Origin: Lawsonella sp012842085
Lineage (GTDB): Bacteria > Actinomycetota > Actinomycetes > Mycobacteriales > Mycobacteriaceae
Reading direction: 5' to 3'
Length of the DNA: 64,000 nucleotides
NCBI GenBank assembly: GCA_036749735.1
Contig: DAINXV010000001.1
Coordinates: 186,001-250,000, forward strand
Part shown: positions 17,981 through 25,971 of the stretch, in pieces
How the letters are laid out: every line of letters starts with the position of its first letter
Position numbering within the stretch: the first letter of the stretch is position 1
Made by a program: the position numbers and the translations under genes
The notes under the pieces: generated by a model
What the model was told of the DNA's origin: nothing
Databases searched by the model: none
What the model saw: only the letters and a program-made list of their open reading frames with translations

Positions 17981-19378
17981 TTAGCGAAGCGCAGACATAT
18001 TGCGGTGCACCGTAAAACAGCGGTCCCGCATGCGGCTGATGGTGTACTCACCGTAGAAGCCGAGGCTTGCGGAGTAGCGGTTGAGTGCCGTCTGCTGCAG
18101 TGCCTGGCCGGTTGCCGTGCGGTGGAAGCTCACCGTGTAGCCACCTTCGTAAATGTCCATGAGGGTGAAACCTCCTGGGAAGGGGCTGGTGCAGGGGAAC
18201 TGAGCGAACTCTGGTCCACCCGGCAGGTCGGGAGCATCGCGGTGGGCGCGGTGCGTGTGGCCGGCGGCCATGAAGAACACACCCGGGGCTTTCTGGAAGA
18301 GACGCTGGAGACGATCCGCGTCGTCCTTGTCCAGAATGAATGGACGGAGCCCAGCGTTGGTGCGAGCAGCATGGTCGGTGACAGGGTGGTGCGCCATCAC
18401 CAGGGTCGGCTCATTGGGTTTGCGCATGAGTTCCTTCTCCAAATGCCGGAACTGGGATTCGGTGATGCGACCGGAGTCAGTGCCTGGCCAGGAGCTATCG
18501 ATACCGATAACCCGGAGTTTCTTGTCGTAGGTTACCCACATTGTTTGCAGCTTGTGCTTGGGGAAAACCTTCTGGAACGGGTCCGGGCTGGTGGGTTTTT
18601 CCATGTCGTAGGCGTCGTGGTTGCCACGGATCAGGAAGTAGTTTTCTTGGTATTTGCCGAACTTGTCGCAGACCCGGCGCAGCTCTTTGGCCTCTTCGTA
18701 GGTGCCGTGGTCACACAGGTCGCCGTTGGCGTATACCTGGGTAATACCGCGGCGCTTCAGCTCTGCGAACATGGCTGACACCATGACGCTGGCCCAGTGG
18801 GTTTTGCCAACGGATTCGCCGTCTTTACCAATGTGGAGGTCGTTCGAGATGGCGACGGTCTGGATGTAGCGTCCCTTGGGGCGAGCGAGGGTGCGCACCT
18901 TGCCGGTTACTTCTGGCTCGTTGAAAACCTGGGTGAACCAGAGTCCGGGTTTGGCTTCTCTGCCGAAGGAGCGGCAGGAGAAGCGGTACTCGGTGTCGGG
19001 TTTCAGGCCGGTAATGGTGATGAAGTGGAATCCGGTGTTCGACTTGGAACGGTGGACGCACTTCAGTTTTTGGCCACCCGCAGTGGGTGCCAGCCATACT
19101 TCCGCGTCGGAGGCGACGCGGGTTCCCGGCAGCATGTGGTCGGTGTGGGGGCGGTCGAAGGTGGCCCACGCAAAGGTGAGGGAGGTAGGTGTGGCGGTCA
19201 GGACTTCAAGGTCCGTGACTGCAGCTTTCTGGGGGTCAGCGGACTTGGGTGCACGCGGTAGTGCAGCGTTGTTAACAGTGGCAGCGGAGGCGGGAGTAGT
19301 AGCTAGGGCCGCTCCGACGGTGACAGCAGCAGTACCTGCAAGGAACTGGCGTCTTGAAACAGTCTTGTGAGTGGTCAT
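17981..19378 (-). CDS. Tat-exported metallophosphoesterase, copy 1
   Basis: The 465-residue protein begins with a twin-arginine signal (SRRQFLAG, then an Ala-rich hydrophobic stretch to about residue 32). A fibronectin III-like or purple-acid-phosphatase-like N-terminal domain covers about residues 55-150, and a calcineurin-like phosphoesterase domain about 172-420. All five metal-binding blocks are present: NDLHIG (D180, H182), GDLCD (D220), RGNHDAY (N253, H254, D255), MAHHPV (H330/H331) and AAGHTH (H374, H376). It should fold with its metals in the cytoplasm before Tat export and act outside the membrane on a phosphomonoester or diester. The copy is closely similar to copy 3 (20993-22390) and less so to copy 2. 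The substrate is unknown. Confidence 0.9.
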   Translation of the reverse strand: MTTHKTVSRRQFLAGTAAVTVGAALATTPASAATVNNAALPRAPKSADPQKAAVTDLEVLTATPTSLTFAWATFDRPHTDHMLPGTRVASDAEVWLAPTAGGQKLKCVHRSKSNTGFHFITITGLKPDTEYRFSCRSFGREAKPGLWFTQVFNEPEVTGKVRTLARPKGRYIQTVAISNDLHIGKDGESVGKTHWASVMVSAMFAELKRRGITQVYANGDLCDHGTYEEAKELRRVCDKFGKYQENYFLIRGNHDAYDMEKPTSPDPFQKVFPKHKLQTMWVTYDKKLRVIGIDSSWPGTDSGRITESQFRHLEKELMRKPNEPTLVMAHHPVTDHAARTNAGLRPFILDKDDADRLQRLFQKAPGVFFMAAGHTHRAHRDAPDLPGGPEFAQFPCTSPFPGGFTLMDIYEGGYTVSFHRTATGQALQQTALNRYSASLGFYGEYTISRMRDRCFTVHRNMSALR

Positions 19379-19466
19379 ATGTCCAGGCTATTGGGTGTTG
19401 CTAAAGCTCGGGAGAGTGCAACCTAAACTCCTGGTGAAGTTTATGGCGAATTCGCTTCACCATTTA

Positions 19467-20867
19467 TTAACGCAACGCGGACATATCCCGCATGACAGTA
19501 AAGCAGCGGTTCCGCATGCGACTGATGGTGTACTCCCCGTAGAAGCCATAAAACATGTCGTAGCGGTTCTGCGCGGTCTGTTTTAGCGCCTGCCCGGTGG
19601 CCGTCCTATGGAACGCCACCGTATACCCACCTTCATAGAAATCCATGAGCGTATATCCACCTGGATAGGGTGTGGCGCAGCAGAATTGGCAAAACTCGGG
19701 GCCGTCCCGGAAGTCTGGGCGGTCCCGGTGGGCGCGGTGGGTGTGGCCCGCCGCCATGAAAAACACTCCGGGTGCTTTTTGAAAGATTTTCTGTAGCCGG
19801 ATGGAGTCGTCTTTGTCGAGGATGCCGTCCCGCATCCGAATGTCGCTCATGGCTGCATGGGTGGTGACGGGGTGGTGCGCCATCACCAATGTGGGGGTGT
19901 GGGGGTCGCGCGCCAGTTCGCGTTCCAGTTGTTGGAACTGGGCGTCCCCTATTTTGCCGCTCCCCAGCCCCGGCCAGGAACTATCCAGTCCGATCACTCG
20001 CAGTTTGCGGTCTTTCGTCACCCACATTTTTTGCAGTGGGTGCCCTGGGAACACGGTGCGGATCGGATCGGGGTCGGTGAAACTCTGCATGGCGTACGCA
20101 TCGTGGTTGCCGCGTGTGAAAAAGTAGTCGCGGTTATATTCTCCGAACTGGTCGAAGATGCGGCGCATTTCTCGTGCTTCCGCAACAACACCCTCGTCGC
20201 AGACGTCGCCGTTCACATAAACCCGGTTTATGCCGCGTCTTTTCAGCTCCGACAGCATGGAGGACACCATGACACTGGGCCATTTGCGGTTCCCGTCAAC
20301 CTCACTTTTCATACCAATATGGATGTCGTTGCAGATAGCAACGGTTTGCAGATGTCGGCCTTTGGGTCGTGCCAAGGTGCGCACATGCTTGGTGACCTCC
20401 GGCTCCCCGGTGACGTTTGTAAACCATAATCCCGGCGAGGCTTCTTTACCGAAAGAGCGGCACGAGAACCGGTAGAGGGTGTCCGGTTTGAGTCCGGTGA
20501 TGGTGATGAAGTGGAATCCGGTGCGCGACGTTGACCGGTGCACTCTTTTGAGTTTCTGGCCCCGCCCCACAGGCGCCAACCACACTTCCCCATCGGAAGG
20601 GATGCGCTCACCTGGTTGCAGATGGTCGGTGTGTGGTCTGCGGAAAGTGCTCCACGCGAAAGTCAAAGTGGTGGGGGTGGCGGTAAGTACCTCCAAGTCG
20701 GTGACGTCGATGCTTAACGAATCCAACGCTGCGGACTGCGTAGGTATTGTCCGCTCCGGCAGCGCGGTGGCGCGGGCAACTGCCGGGGACAAGGTGGCAC
20801 CCACAGCAACGGTGGCCGCGGTTCCCGCGAGGAATTGGCGTCTGGTAAATGGGGTGGAGGTACTCAT
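19467..20867 (-). CDS. Tat-exported metallophosphoesterase, copy 2
   Basis: This 466-residue paralogue has the same plan as its neighbours: a Tat signal (TRRQFLAGTAATVAVGATLS), an N-terminal beta-sandwich domain and a complete calcineurin-like catalytic domain. The motifs read CNDIHIG, NGDVCDEG, RGNHDAY, MAHHPV and AAGHTHRAHRD. It is the most divergent of the three, for example MQSFTDPDPIRTVFPGHPLQ where copies 1 and 3 share MEKPTSPDPFQKVFPKHKLQ. That suggests an older duplication or relaxed constraint and possibly a different substrate. It ends 88 bp before copy 1 starts, with only a weak hairpin between them, so copies 2 and 1 may be cotranscribed. Confidence 0.9.
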   Translation of the reverse strand: MSTSTPFTRRQFLAGTAATVAVGATLSPAVARATALPERTIPTQSAALDSLSIDVTDLEVLTATPTTLTFAWSTFRRPHTDHLQPGERIPSDGEVWLAPVGRGQKLKRVHRSTSRTGFHFITITGLKPDTLYRFSCRSFGKEASPGLWFTNVTGEPEVTKHVRTLARPKGRHLQTVAICNDIHIGMKSEVDGNRKWPSVMVSSMLSELKRRGINRVYVNGDVCDEGVVAEAREMRRIFDQFGEYNRDYFFTRGNHDAYAMQSFTDPDPIRTVFPGHPLQKMWVTKDRKLRVIGLDSSWPGLGSGKIGDAQFQQLERELARDPHTPTLVMAHHPVTTHAAMSDIRMRDGILDKDDSIRLQKIFQKAPGVFFMAAGHTHRAHRDRPDFRDGPEFCQFCCATPYPGGYTLMDFYEGGYTVAFHRTATGQALKQTAQNRYDMFYGFYGEYTISRMRNRCFTVMRDMSALR

Positions 20868-20935
20868 ACCTCCAGGCTACGAGAGTTTAGTGAGCTGCGA
20901 GTGGGCACGATTTGAATTCTCCGTAAAGATTGCAG

Positions 20936-20978
20936 AAAACGCCGCAGAAGTGGCGCCAAGTCACTTCTGCAGCGTTTT
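20936..20978 (-). terminator. Hairpin terminator after phosphoesterase copy 3
   Basis: A long near-perfect stem (AAAACGC(T)GCAGAAGTG with its complement, one mismatch) and an 8-base loop follow the copy 3 stop and end in TTTTC on the minus strand. It suggests that copy 3 is transcribed apart from copy 2. Confidence 0.75.
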
Positions 20979-20992
20979 CAGTTGGTTAGTTT

Positions 20993-22390
20993 TTAGCGCA
21001 AAGCCGACATGTCGCGAAGGACGGTAAACGCCCGGTCGCGCATACGGCTGATGGTGTACTCCCCATAGAAGCCGTAGCCCATGGCGTAGCGGTTCATGGC
21101 GGTCTGTTGCAAAGCCTGGCCCATTGCGGTGCGGTGGAAGGTCACCGTATAGCCGCCCTCATAAATATCCATGAGGGTGAAGCCACCCGGGTAGGGGCTA
21201 GTCGCACAGAACTGCGCGTACTGGGGGCCTCCCGGCAGATCAGCGGCGTCGCGGTGGGCGCGGTGGGTGTGGCCCGCTGCCATAAAGAACACACCCGGTG
21301 CTTTCTGGAACAGCTGCTGCAGCCGCATCGAATCCTTGCGGTTGAGGATGAAGGGCCGCTGGCCACCATTAGTCCGGGCAGCATGTTCGGTAACCGGATG
21401 GTGTGCCATCACCAAAGTGGGTTTATTGGGATCACTCAGCAGCACCTTCTCAAGTTCCTTGAACTGGGCATCGGTGATACGCCCACCATCGGTACCTGGC
21501 CAGGAACTGTCGATGCCGATGACGCGCAGTTTCTTATCCTGCGTCACCCACATTGTTTGCAACTTGTGCTTGGGGAAAACCTTCTGGAACGGATCCGGGC
21601 TGGTGGGTTTTTCCATGTCGTAGGCGTCGTGGTTACCGCGGACAAGGAAATAATCCTTTTGGTAGTCACCGAATTTGCTGCACACGCGGCGCAGCTCCTT
21701 GGCTTCCTCATATTTGCCATGGTCACAAAGGTCACCATTGGCATAGATGCGGGTGAGCCCACGGCGTTTCACTTCCGACAGCATGGCTGCCACCATGACG
21801 CTTGCCCAGTGGGTTTTACCAACAGAATCGCCCTCTTTACCGATGTGGAGGTCATTGGAGATGGCGACGGTCTGGATGTAGCGTCCCTTGGGTCGCGCCA
21901 GGGTGCGGACGGTGCCGGTCACTTCCGGCTCGTTGAAAACCTGGGTGAACCAGAATCCAGGTTCTGCTTCTCTTCCGAAGGAGCGGCACGAGAACCGATA
22001 CTCGGTGTCTGGTTTCAACCCAGTAATAGTGATGAAGTGGAATCCGGTGTCAGATTTGGACCGGTGGACACACTTCAAAGGCTTGCCACTATTGACGGGC
22101 GTGAGCCACACTTCGGCATCGGAGGCGACGCGATCTCCCGGGAAGAGGTGATCGGTGTGGGGTCTTTCGAAGGTTCCCCACGAGAATGTAAGGGATGTGG
22201 TGGTGGCGCTCAGGACTTCAAGATCCGTCACGAGCGTCTTTTTCACATCTTGCGGACGGGGTGCTTTGGGTAGGACGGCATTATTTACAGTGGATGCGGT
22301 TGCTGGAGTTGTTGCGAGTGTGGTTCCAACAGCTACAGCAGCGGCACCCGTCAGTAACTGCCTTCTGCTTATTGCCAGTTTTTCACTCAT
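20993..22390 (-). CDS. Tat-exported metallophosphoesterase, copy 3
   Basis: This 465-residue paralogue begins with a Tat signal (SRRQLLTGAAAVAVGTTLAT) and has the same two domains as copies 1 and 2. The catalytic blocks SNDLHIGKEG, NGDLCDHGK, RGNHDAYDME, MAHHPVTEHA and AAGHTHRAHRD are complete. Long identical segments with copy 1, such as RPKGRYIQTVAISNDLHIGK, indicate a recent duplication or gene conversion. It starts 51 bases after the proB stop and could be read through from the obg-proB transcript, but its own downstream terminator isolates it from copy 2. Extracellular phosphate release or remodelling of a cell-envelope phosphodiester are possible roles; neither is shown. Confidence 0.9.
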   Translation of the reverse strand: MSEKLAISRRQLLTGAAAVAVGTTLATTPATASTVNNAVLPKAPRPQDVKKTLVTDLEVLSATTTSLTFSWGTFERPHTDHLFPGDRVASDAEVWLTPVNSGKPLKCVHRSKSDTGFHFITITGLKPDTEYRFSCRSFGREAEPGFWFTQVFNEPEVTGTVRTLARPKGRYIQTVAISNDLHIGKEGDSVGKTHWASVMVAAMLSEVKRRGLTRIYANGDLCDHGKYEEAKELRRVCSKFGDYQKDYFLVRGNHDAYDMEKPTSPDPFQKVFPKHKLQTMWVTQDKKLRVIGIDSSWPGTDGGRITDAQFKELEKVLLSDPNKPTLVMAHHPVTEHAARTNGGQRPFILNRKDSMRLQQLFQKAPGVFFMAAGHTHRAHRDAADLPGGPQYAQFCATSPYPGGFTLMDIYEGGYTVTFHRTAMGQALQQTAMNRYAMGYGFYGEYTISRMRDRAFTVLRDMSALR

Positions 22391-22441
22391 AACCCCAGGC
22401 TATCCAACTTTTTGGAGCCGGGAGCGAAAGTTATCTAAGAA

Positions 22442-23566
22442 TTATTGCTTATGCGGCAATAACACCAGATCGTCCGCGTGGACCACCGGATCCTGCATAT
22501 CCATGGGAAGTTCATCCGTGGTCATGTGGAACATGAACTGCAGCTCGGAGGAACTATAGGACACCATGCCGCGGCCAATAATCTCGTCCTTCTCAGACCG
22601 TAGATCCACCACGTCTCCCCCATGGAAGTCGCCGCGGCTGGTCACGATTCCAGCGGCCAACAGGCTGCGCCGTTTGCGCACAGCGTTAACAGCGCCCGCA
22701 TCCAAAATGAGGGAGCCTTGAATGTCGGCAGTGTGGCGGAGCCAGAATTTCTTGGCGGTCAAACGCTGCGGCCGAGCTGCGAAAACAGTTCCCACGGAAG
22801 CGTCCGTAAGGGCTTTGTCGGCGTCGTCACTGGAGGCCAGCAGCACCGGAACACCGCAGTCGGCGGCGAGCAGCGCGGAGCACAGTTTAGAAGCCATACC
22901 ACCGGTGCCGAGCGCTCCCCCGTCACCGGCTTCCACACCCTCCAGGTTTGCCGGATGCGGCACTTCGGAGATGAAGTTCGCATTGCCTTGGCGCGGGTCG
23001 GAATCATAGAGACCATCCACGTCGGACAACAGCACCAGCGCATCTGCGAACACCAAATGCGACACGAGCGCAGCCAGGCGGTCATTGTCCCCGAAACGGA
23101 TTTCGTGGGTGGCGACGGTGTCGTTTTCGTTAATGATGGGGACACCGTGCAGGAAACGGATACGGTCAATGGTGTTTTGGGCATTCCGGGCACGGTCCCG
23201 TTTGCCAAGGTCACCTGCGGTCAGAAGAACCTGTGCCACTACTCGGTCGTAGCGGCCGAAGGACTCTCCCCAAGCTTTCGCAAGCTCCACCTGCCCCACG
23301 GCGGCAGCAGCCTGTTTGGTGGGGACGTCGCGGGGCTTCTTTTTGAGTTTGAGGGGCGTCATCCCCGCAGCGATAGCACCAGAGGAGACCACAAGCACGT
23401 CCGATCCATCCTGCATGCGCTGTTCCAGGATGGTGGCCAGCCGGTCGAGGCGCTCTCGGTCCAGTCCCCCACCGGGATGGGAAAGGGAGGAGGAACCAAT
23501 TTTGACGACGATGCGGCGGGCATTGCGAATCGCCTCCCGCGTGGCGGATTCCTTCTTTTCGGTCAT
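22442..23566 (-). CDS. proB: Glutamate 5-kinase
   Basis: ProB phosphorylates glutamate at the gamma-carboxyl to start proline synthesis and is usually feedback inhibited by proline. The 374-residue product has the amino acid kinase domain (VVKIGSSSL at the N-terminus, VLVVSSGAIAAG, and INENDTVATHEIRFGDNDRL) and a C-terminal PUA domain beginning near RSLLAAGIV. Length is normal for the PUA-containing type. Its ATG at 23566 lies four bases after the obg stop, so obg and proB are an operon, as in other Mycobacteriales. Confidence 0.96.
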   Translation of the reverse strand: MTEKKESATREAIRNARRIVVKIGSSSLSHPGGGLDRERLDRLATILEQRMQDGSDVLVVSSGAIAAGMTPLKLKKKPRDVPTKQAAAAVGQVELAKAWGESFGRYDRVVAQVLLTAGDLGKRDRARNAQNTIDRIRFLHGVPIINENDTVATHEIRFGDNDRLAALVSHLVFADALVLLSDVDGLYDSDPRQGNANFISEVPHPANLEGVEAGDGGALGTGGMASKLCSALLAADCGVPVLLASSDDADKALTDASVGTVFAARPQRLTAKKFWLRHTADIQGSLILDAGAVNAVRKRRSLLAAGIVTSRGDFHGGDVVDLRSEKDEIIGRGMVSYSSSELQFMFHMTTDELPMDMQDPVVHADDLVLLPHKQ

Positions 23567-23569
23567 TTT

Positions 23570-25045
23570 CTACCAGGTGCTTTCGTCGTACATGTCGGAA
23601 TCTTCATCGGCTAAACCGTGGCGAATGCGCTTCGCGTGGCGGCGTTCTTTCGCGGAGACGCGGGTGTTGGTCTCCAGCCGCGGGTCGGTTCCCCGCGCAG
23701 TGGGAATATCGTCCCCTCCCGCTAGTGTATCCGGATCCCAGTCGAAACAGACATCCCCAATGGTGACTGTGCAACCAGGCTCGGCTCCGGCCTCGAAGAG
23801 TGCTTTCTCCACACCCAGTCTGGCGAGGCGATCTGCCAAGTAGCCGACTGCTTCATCATTGTCGAACACTGTTTGTTTAATCCACAGCTCCGGCTTGGCG
23901 CCTTTCACAATGAAACCGTTCTCCAGGCGCGGATCAGGAGCCACCGTGAATTCTTCCTCATACCGGGCTTCCGGCCGGATAATGACCCGGCGGGTCTCTT
24001 CAATGGGATTGTCTTTGCGATATTTTTCGACGGCTTCCGCCAGGGCGAAGGAGAGCTCTTTGAGTCCTTCGCGAGTAACAGCCGAAATGAGGTAGACGGG
24101 CCAGCCGCGTTTTTCGAATTCGGGTTTCACAAATTCGGCGAGCTCGCGCGCCTCCGGTACATCAATTTTGTTGAGCACTATGATGCGGGGACGGTCCTTC
24201 AGATCCCCGAGCCCCGTGTCGGTTTCCAGCTCCGGCTGGTAGGCGTCCAGTTCGGCCTCCAGGGTGTCAACATCTGTCACCGGGTCGCGCTGGGATTCCA
24301 GGGTGGCGCAGTCCACCACATGCACCAGTACGGCGGTGCGTTCAATGTGTCGCAAAAAGTCGAGTCCCAGGCCACGGCCTTCCGCTGCACCGGGGATAAG
24401 TCCGGGAACGTCCGCCACGGTGTAGGTGGTGTCACCGGCGGTAACCACACCTAGGTTGGGTTGCAAAGTGGTGAAGGGGTATTCCGCGATTTTGGGTTTT
24501 GCGGCAGAAAGCACCGAAATGAGGGAGGATTTGCCGGCGGAGGGGTAGCCCACCAGTCCAACGTCTGCCACGGATTTAAGTTCCAGGATGACGTCACAGG
24601 TTTCTCCAGGTTCGCCAAGCAGGGCAAAACCGGGGGCGCGTCGGTTGCGGGTCACTAGGGAGGCGTTCCCCAGTCCGCCGCGTCCACCACGCGCAATAGT
24701 TAGTTCGATGCCGTCGCCGATAAGGTCGGCGATGAGTTTCCCTTCGGGGGTGGTGACGACGGTGCCGTTGGGGACTTTCAGGATGAGGTCTTCTCCCCTG
24801 GCGCCGTGTTTATTTCCGCCTTGCCCAGACTCGCCTTTTTGGGCTCTGACGTGGGGGCTGTAGTGGAAGTCAAGGAGGGTGTGTACTTGGTGGTCGACGA
24901 CCAGTTTGACGTCTCCACCGTGTCCTCCGTTGCCTCCGTCGGGCCCGCCGAGGGGAACGAATTTCTCGCGACGGATGGAGTTACAGCCGTGTCCACCGTC
25001 GCCGGCACTCACGTGGAGTGTGACGCGGTCTATGAAGCGTGCCAT
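23570..25045 (-). CDS. obg: Obg family GTPase
   Basis: Obg (CgtA) is an essential GTPase linked to 50S subunit assembly and stress control. The 491-residue product has the Gly-rich Obg fold (ARFIDRVTLHVSAGDGGHGC), the G domain with P-loop GYPSAGKSSLI, DVPGLIPGA and NKIDVPEA, and a C-terminal OCT domain. The extra C-terminal tail of about 60 residues, with KERRHAKRIRHG, is common in actinobacteria. It follows rplU-rpmA on the same strand, but a strong hairpin lies between rpmA and obg. It is directly followed by proB. Confidence 0.96.
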   Translation of the reverse strand: MARFIDRVTLHVSAGDGGHGCNSIRREKFVPLGGPDGGNGGHGGDVKLVVDHQVHTLLDFHYSPHVRAQKGESGQGGNKHGARGEDLILKVPNGTVVTTPEGKLIADLIGDGIELTIARGGRGGLGNASLVTRNRRAPGFALLGEPGETCDVILELKSVADVGLVGYPSAGKSSLISVLSAAKPKIAEYPFTTLQPNLGVVTAGDTTYTVADVPGLIPGAAEGRGLGLDFLRHIERTAVLVHVVDCATLESQRDPVTDVDTLEAELDAYQPELETDTGLGDLKDRPRIIVLNKIDVPEARELAEFVKPEFEKRGWPVYLISAVTREGLKELSFALAEAVEKYRKDNPIEETRRVIIRPEARYEEEFTVAPDPRLENGFIVKGAKPELWIKQTVFDNDEAVGYLADRLARLGVEKALFEAGAEPGCTVTIGDVCFDWDPDTLAGGDDIPTARGTDPRLETNTRVSAKERRHAKRIRHGLADEDSDMYDESTW

Positions 25046-25116
25046 GACGTTTCACTCATTTCTGGGCAACTGGCAAGTGGGTAATTGGTTTTGTCTGTGT
25101 GCTTTAAAAATACACG

Positions 25117-25153
25117 AGGGGCGGGCCTGGCTGTGGTTGCCTGGCCCGCCCCT
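25117..25153 (-). terminator. Hairpin between rpmA and obg
   Basis: An 11-bp GC-rich stem (AGGGGCGGGCC and complement) is followed on the minus strand by CGTGTATTTTTAAA. It probably reduces or ends readthrough from the highly expressed ribosomal protein genes into obg. Confidence 0.7.
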
Positions 25154-25177
25154 GTGATGTTTGTGCTTGTGCGAGGT

Positions 25178-25441
25178 TTAGGCCTCGGCCTCAGCAGGAA
25201 CGACGCTTACGGTCTTACGTCCGCGCTTGGAGCCGAATTCAACGGCGCCGGCAGCGAGGGCGAAGAGAGTATCATCCTTTCCACGCCCGACATTGAGTCC
25301 GGGGTGGAAGCGGGTTCCGCGTTGACGGACGATAATCTCACCAGCGTTTACGAGCTGGCCGCCGAAGCGCTTCACACCGAGGCGCTGGGCATTCGAGTCA
25401 CGCCCGTTACGGGTGTTTGATGCACCTTTCTTAGTTGCCAT
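25178..25441 (-). CDS. rpmA: 50S ribosomal protein L27
   Basis: L27 lines the peptidyl transferase region of the 50S subunit. The 87-residue product begins MATKKGASNTRNGRDSNAQR, the normal N-terminus without the cleavable extension found in Firmicutes, and contains GTRFHPGLNVGRGKDDTLFA. The ATG at 25441 has AAGGAG six bases upstream. The short tail AEAEA is not conserved. It follows rplU by 29 bases and the two are one transcript. Confidence 0.97.
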   Translation of the reverse strand: MATKKGASNTRNGRDSNAQRLGVKRFGGQLVNAGEIIVRQRGTRFHPGLNVGRGKDDTLFALAAGAVEFGSKRGRKTVSVVPAEAEA

Positions 25442-25470
25442 TTCTTCTCCTTAGTGGGGAAAGTTCGGTG

Positions 25471-25776
25471 TTACTTGATGCCGGTGATCTTCAGCACGGT
25501 GAGCGGCTGACGATGACCTTGACGCTTCTGGTAACCGGTCTTGTTCTTAAATTTACGGATGCGAATCTTCGCGCCCTTAGTCTGCTCAACGATTTCGGCA
25601 GAAACGGTGATCTTCTCTAGCTTGTCGGCATCCGAGGTGACGGTTGACCCATCAACGACGAGGACCGGGGAAAGCGAGACCGCAGTGCCCGGCTCTCCCT
25701 CGATCTTCTCGACCTTGACGAGGTCACCTTCGGCAACCTTGTACTGCTTTCCGCCGGTCTTGACGATCGCATACAT
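25471..25776 (-). CDS. rplU: 50S ribosomal protein L21
   Basis: L21 binds 23S rRNA in the large subunit. The 101-residue product begins MYAIVKTGGKQYKVAEGDLV and ends with GYQKRQGHRQPLTVLKITGI, both typical. The start ATG at 25776 has AAGGGG upstream. A leader of up to 195 bases separates it from rne. That leader contains a TTGACA hexamer at 25932-25937 (minus strand) as a possible -35 element, though no clear -10 stands at the usual distance. Confidence 0.97.
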   Translation of the reverse strand: MYAIVKTGGKQYKVAEGDLVKVEKIEGEPGTAVSLSPVLVVDGSTVTSDADKLEKITVSAEIVEQTKGAKIRIRKFKNKTGYQKRQGHRQPLTVLKITGIK

Positions 25777-25971
25777 CGGAGGGCGTCCCCTTAATACTAT
25801 TGGTGTTTCTCGTGTGCTGCCTTATACAGCCACGACTGGACTAAATTCTTTACCACCCGCGGGTATGCTCCGAACTTTGCTGACACTGTTTTCGCAGAGT
25901 ATTGGTGTTGAGCACACGAAAGATGGTGACCTGTCAAGATTACTCGGAATGACAGGGGGAAATCAAACCGG

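Noticed and set aside
21107..22273. Plus-strand ORF of 388 codons, with similar ORFs opposite the other phosphoesterase copies
   Set aside because: It is antisense to phosphoesterase copy 3 and recurs only because the paralogues share codons.
22622..23614. Plus-strand ORF of 330 codons
   Set aside because: It lies antisense to proB, which is complete and recognised. It has no family resemblance.
25777..25971. Known ribosomal-protein leader motif before rplU
   Set aside because: I could not recognise a defined L21-type leader structure in this sequence, so none is claimed.
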